A DNA stretch of 59,416 nucleotides from assembly GCA_035297145.1 (NCBI GenBank), contig DATGZN010000076.1, positions 1-59,416 on the forward strand. The letters are read 5' to 3'. Origin of the DNA: QHXW01 sp035297145. GTDB lineage: Bacteria > Acidobacteriota > Terriglobia > Bryobacterales > Bryobacteraceae. Under the pieces are notes generated by a model. It searched no databases and was not told where the DNA came from. It was given only the letters and a program-made list of their open reading frames with translations. Made by a program: the position numbers and the translations under genes. Below are positions 59,277 to 59,416 of the stretch, piece by piece (positions within the stretch are counted from its first letter, which is position 1; every line of letters starts with the position of its first letter).

Positions 59277-59416
59277 TGTCTTCATGAAGCTTTCGCACCG
59301 CGCGTTGTCGTACGGATAGGCGGTGCGGCTCATGCTGCCGATGATTTGGTGCTGGTGTAACACCGTGATGTACTCCAGGCTGGCATATTGCACGCCGCGA
59401 TCGGAGTGATGCACCA
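59277..59416 (-). pseudogene. IS3-type transposase fragment (edge of window)
   Basis: The frame reads HHSDRGVQYASLEYITVLHQ, then IIGSMSR and PYDNARCESFMKT, the core of an IS3-family OrfB integrase domain with the second Asp (HSDRG) and final Glu (CESF) of the DDE triad. After ESFMKT, near 59277, the expected 50-60 C-terminal residues (RYN...PHSALGY type) are missing and the sequence becomes unrelated. The upstream part lies beyond the window edge. A truncated, probably inactive element. Confidence 0.75.

Overview
The window looks like a chromosome segment of an acidobacterium close to Candidatus Solibacter or Bryobacter. This is inferred from gene content, since no rRNA is present. The pointers are high GC with dense coding, four large permeases of the acidobacterial duplicated orphan permease (ADOP) type behind PadR regulators, a Ser/Thr kinase with a PD40 propeller tail, an Oar-like TonB-dependent receptor, and many secreted hydrolases. 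No tRNA, rRNA, CRISPR array or prophage was seen. Only the right edge shows mobile-element debris.

Layout, left to right. 1-9.5 kb: 3' part of a Ser/Thr kinase gene; a split NHEJ-type pair (LigD-like polymerase, convergent ATP-dependent ligase); an MscS-family channel; an unknown small protein; a secreted GH36/GH27-like glycosidase. 9.5-17 kb: PadR-ADOP unit 1; a FecR-domain surface protein; a coupled amidase and membrane-protein pair; a secreted TIM-barrel isomerase-like protein. 17-29 kb: a large hybrid histidine kinase, then PadR-ADOP unit 2, in which one PadR gene with a clear palindromic operator over its own promoter precedes three tandem ADOP genes. Two of these share a 233-bp 5' module at 99% identity. 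29-39.5 kb: GH13 hydrolase, cupin, a 44-residue membrane protein, S9 peptidase, CE1-type esterase, a Gly-rich secreted protein, a BBE-type flavoenzyme, a vapB antitoxin with a broken vapC, and a PIG-L-type deacetylase. 39.5-45.3 kb: two coupled PPK2 kinases followed by a TPR/TonB-C protein, then a metzincin-BACON-Kelch secreted protein. 45.4-50.5 kb: two FtsX-type permeases, then phosphonoacetate hydrolase (phnA) and phosphonoacetaldehyde dehydrogenase (phnY). 50.5-58.5 kb: a leftward glycan-use locus (TonB receptor, TIM-barrel/GATase-like hydrolase, GH2 beta-glycosidase). 58.5-59.4 kb: a beta-helix protein remnant next to a truncated IS3-type transposase.

Functionally the segment fits a soil heterotroph that imports and degrades plant or microbial glycans, obtains phosphorus from phosphonates and manages polyphosphate. 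Many genes have a -10-like hexamer only 6-10 nt upstream of the start codon and no clear Shine-Dalgarno, which suggests leaderless or very short-leader mRNAs. Several neighbouring genes are joined by ATGA, TGATG or TAATG overlaps, which suggests translational coupling. The most interesting part is the PadR-ADOP array, where one regulator may read a shared N-terminal module carried by several permeases.
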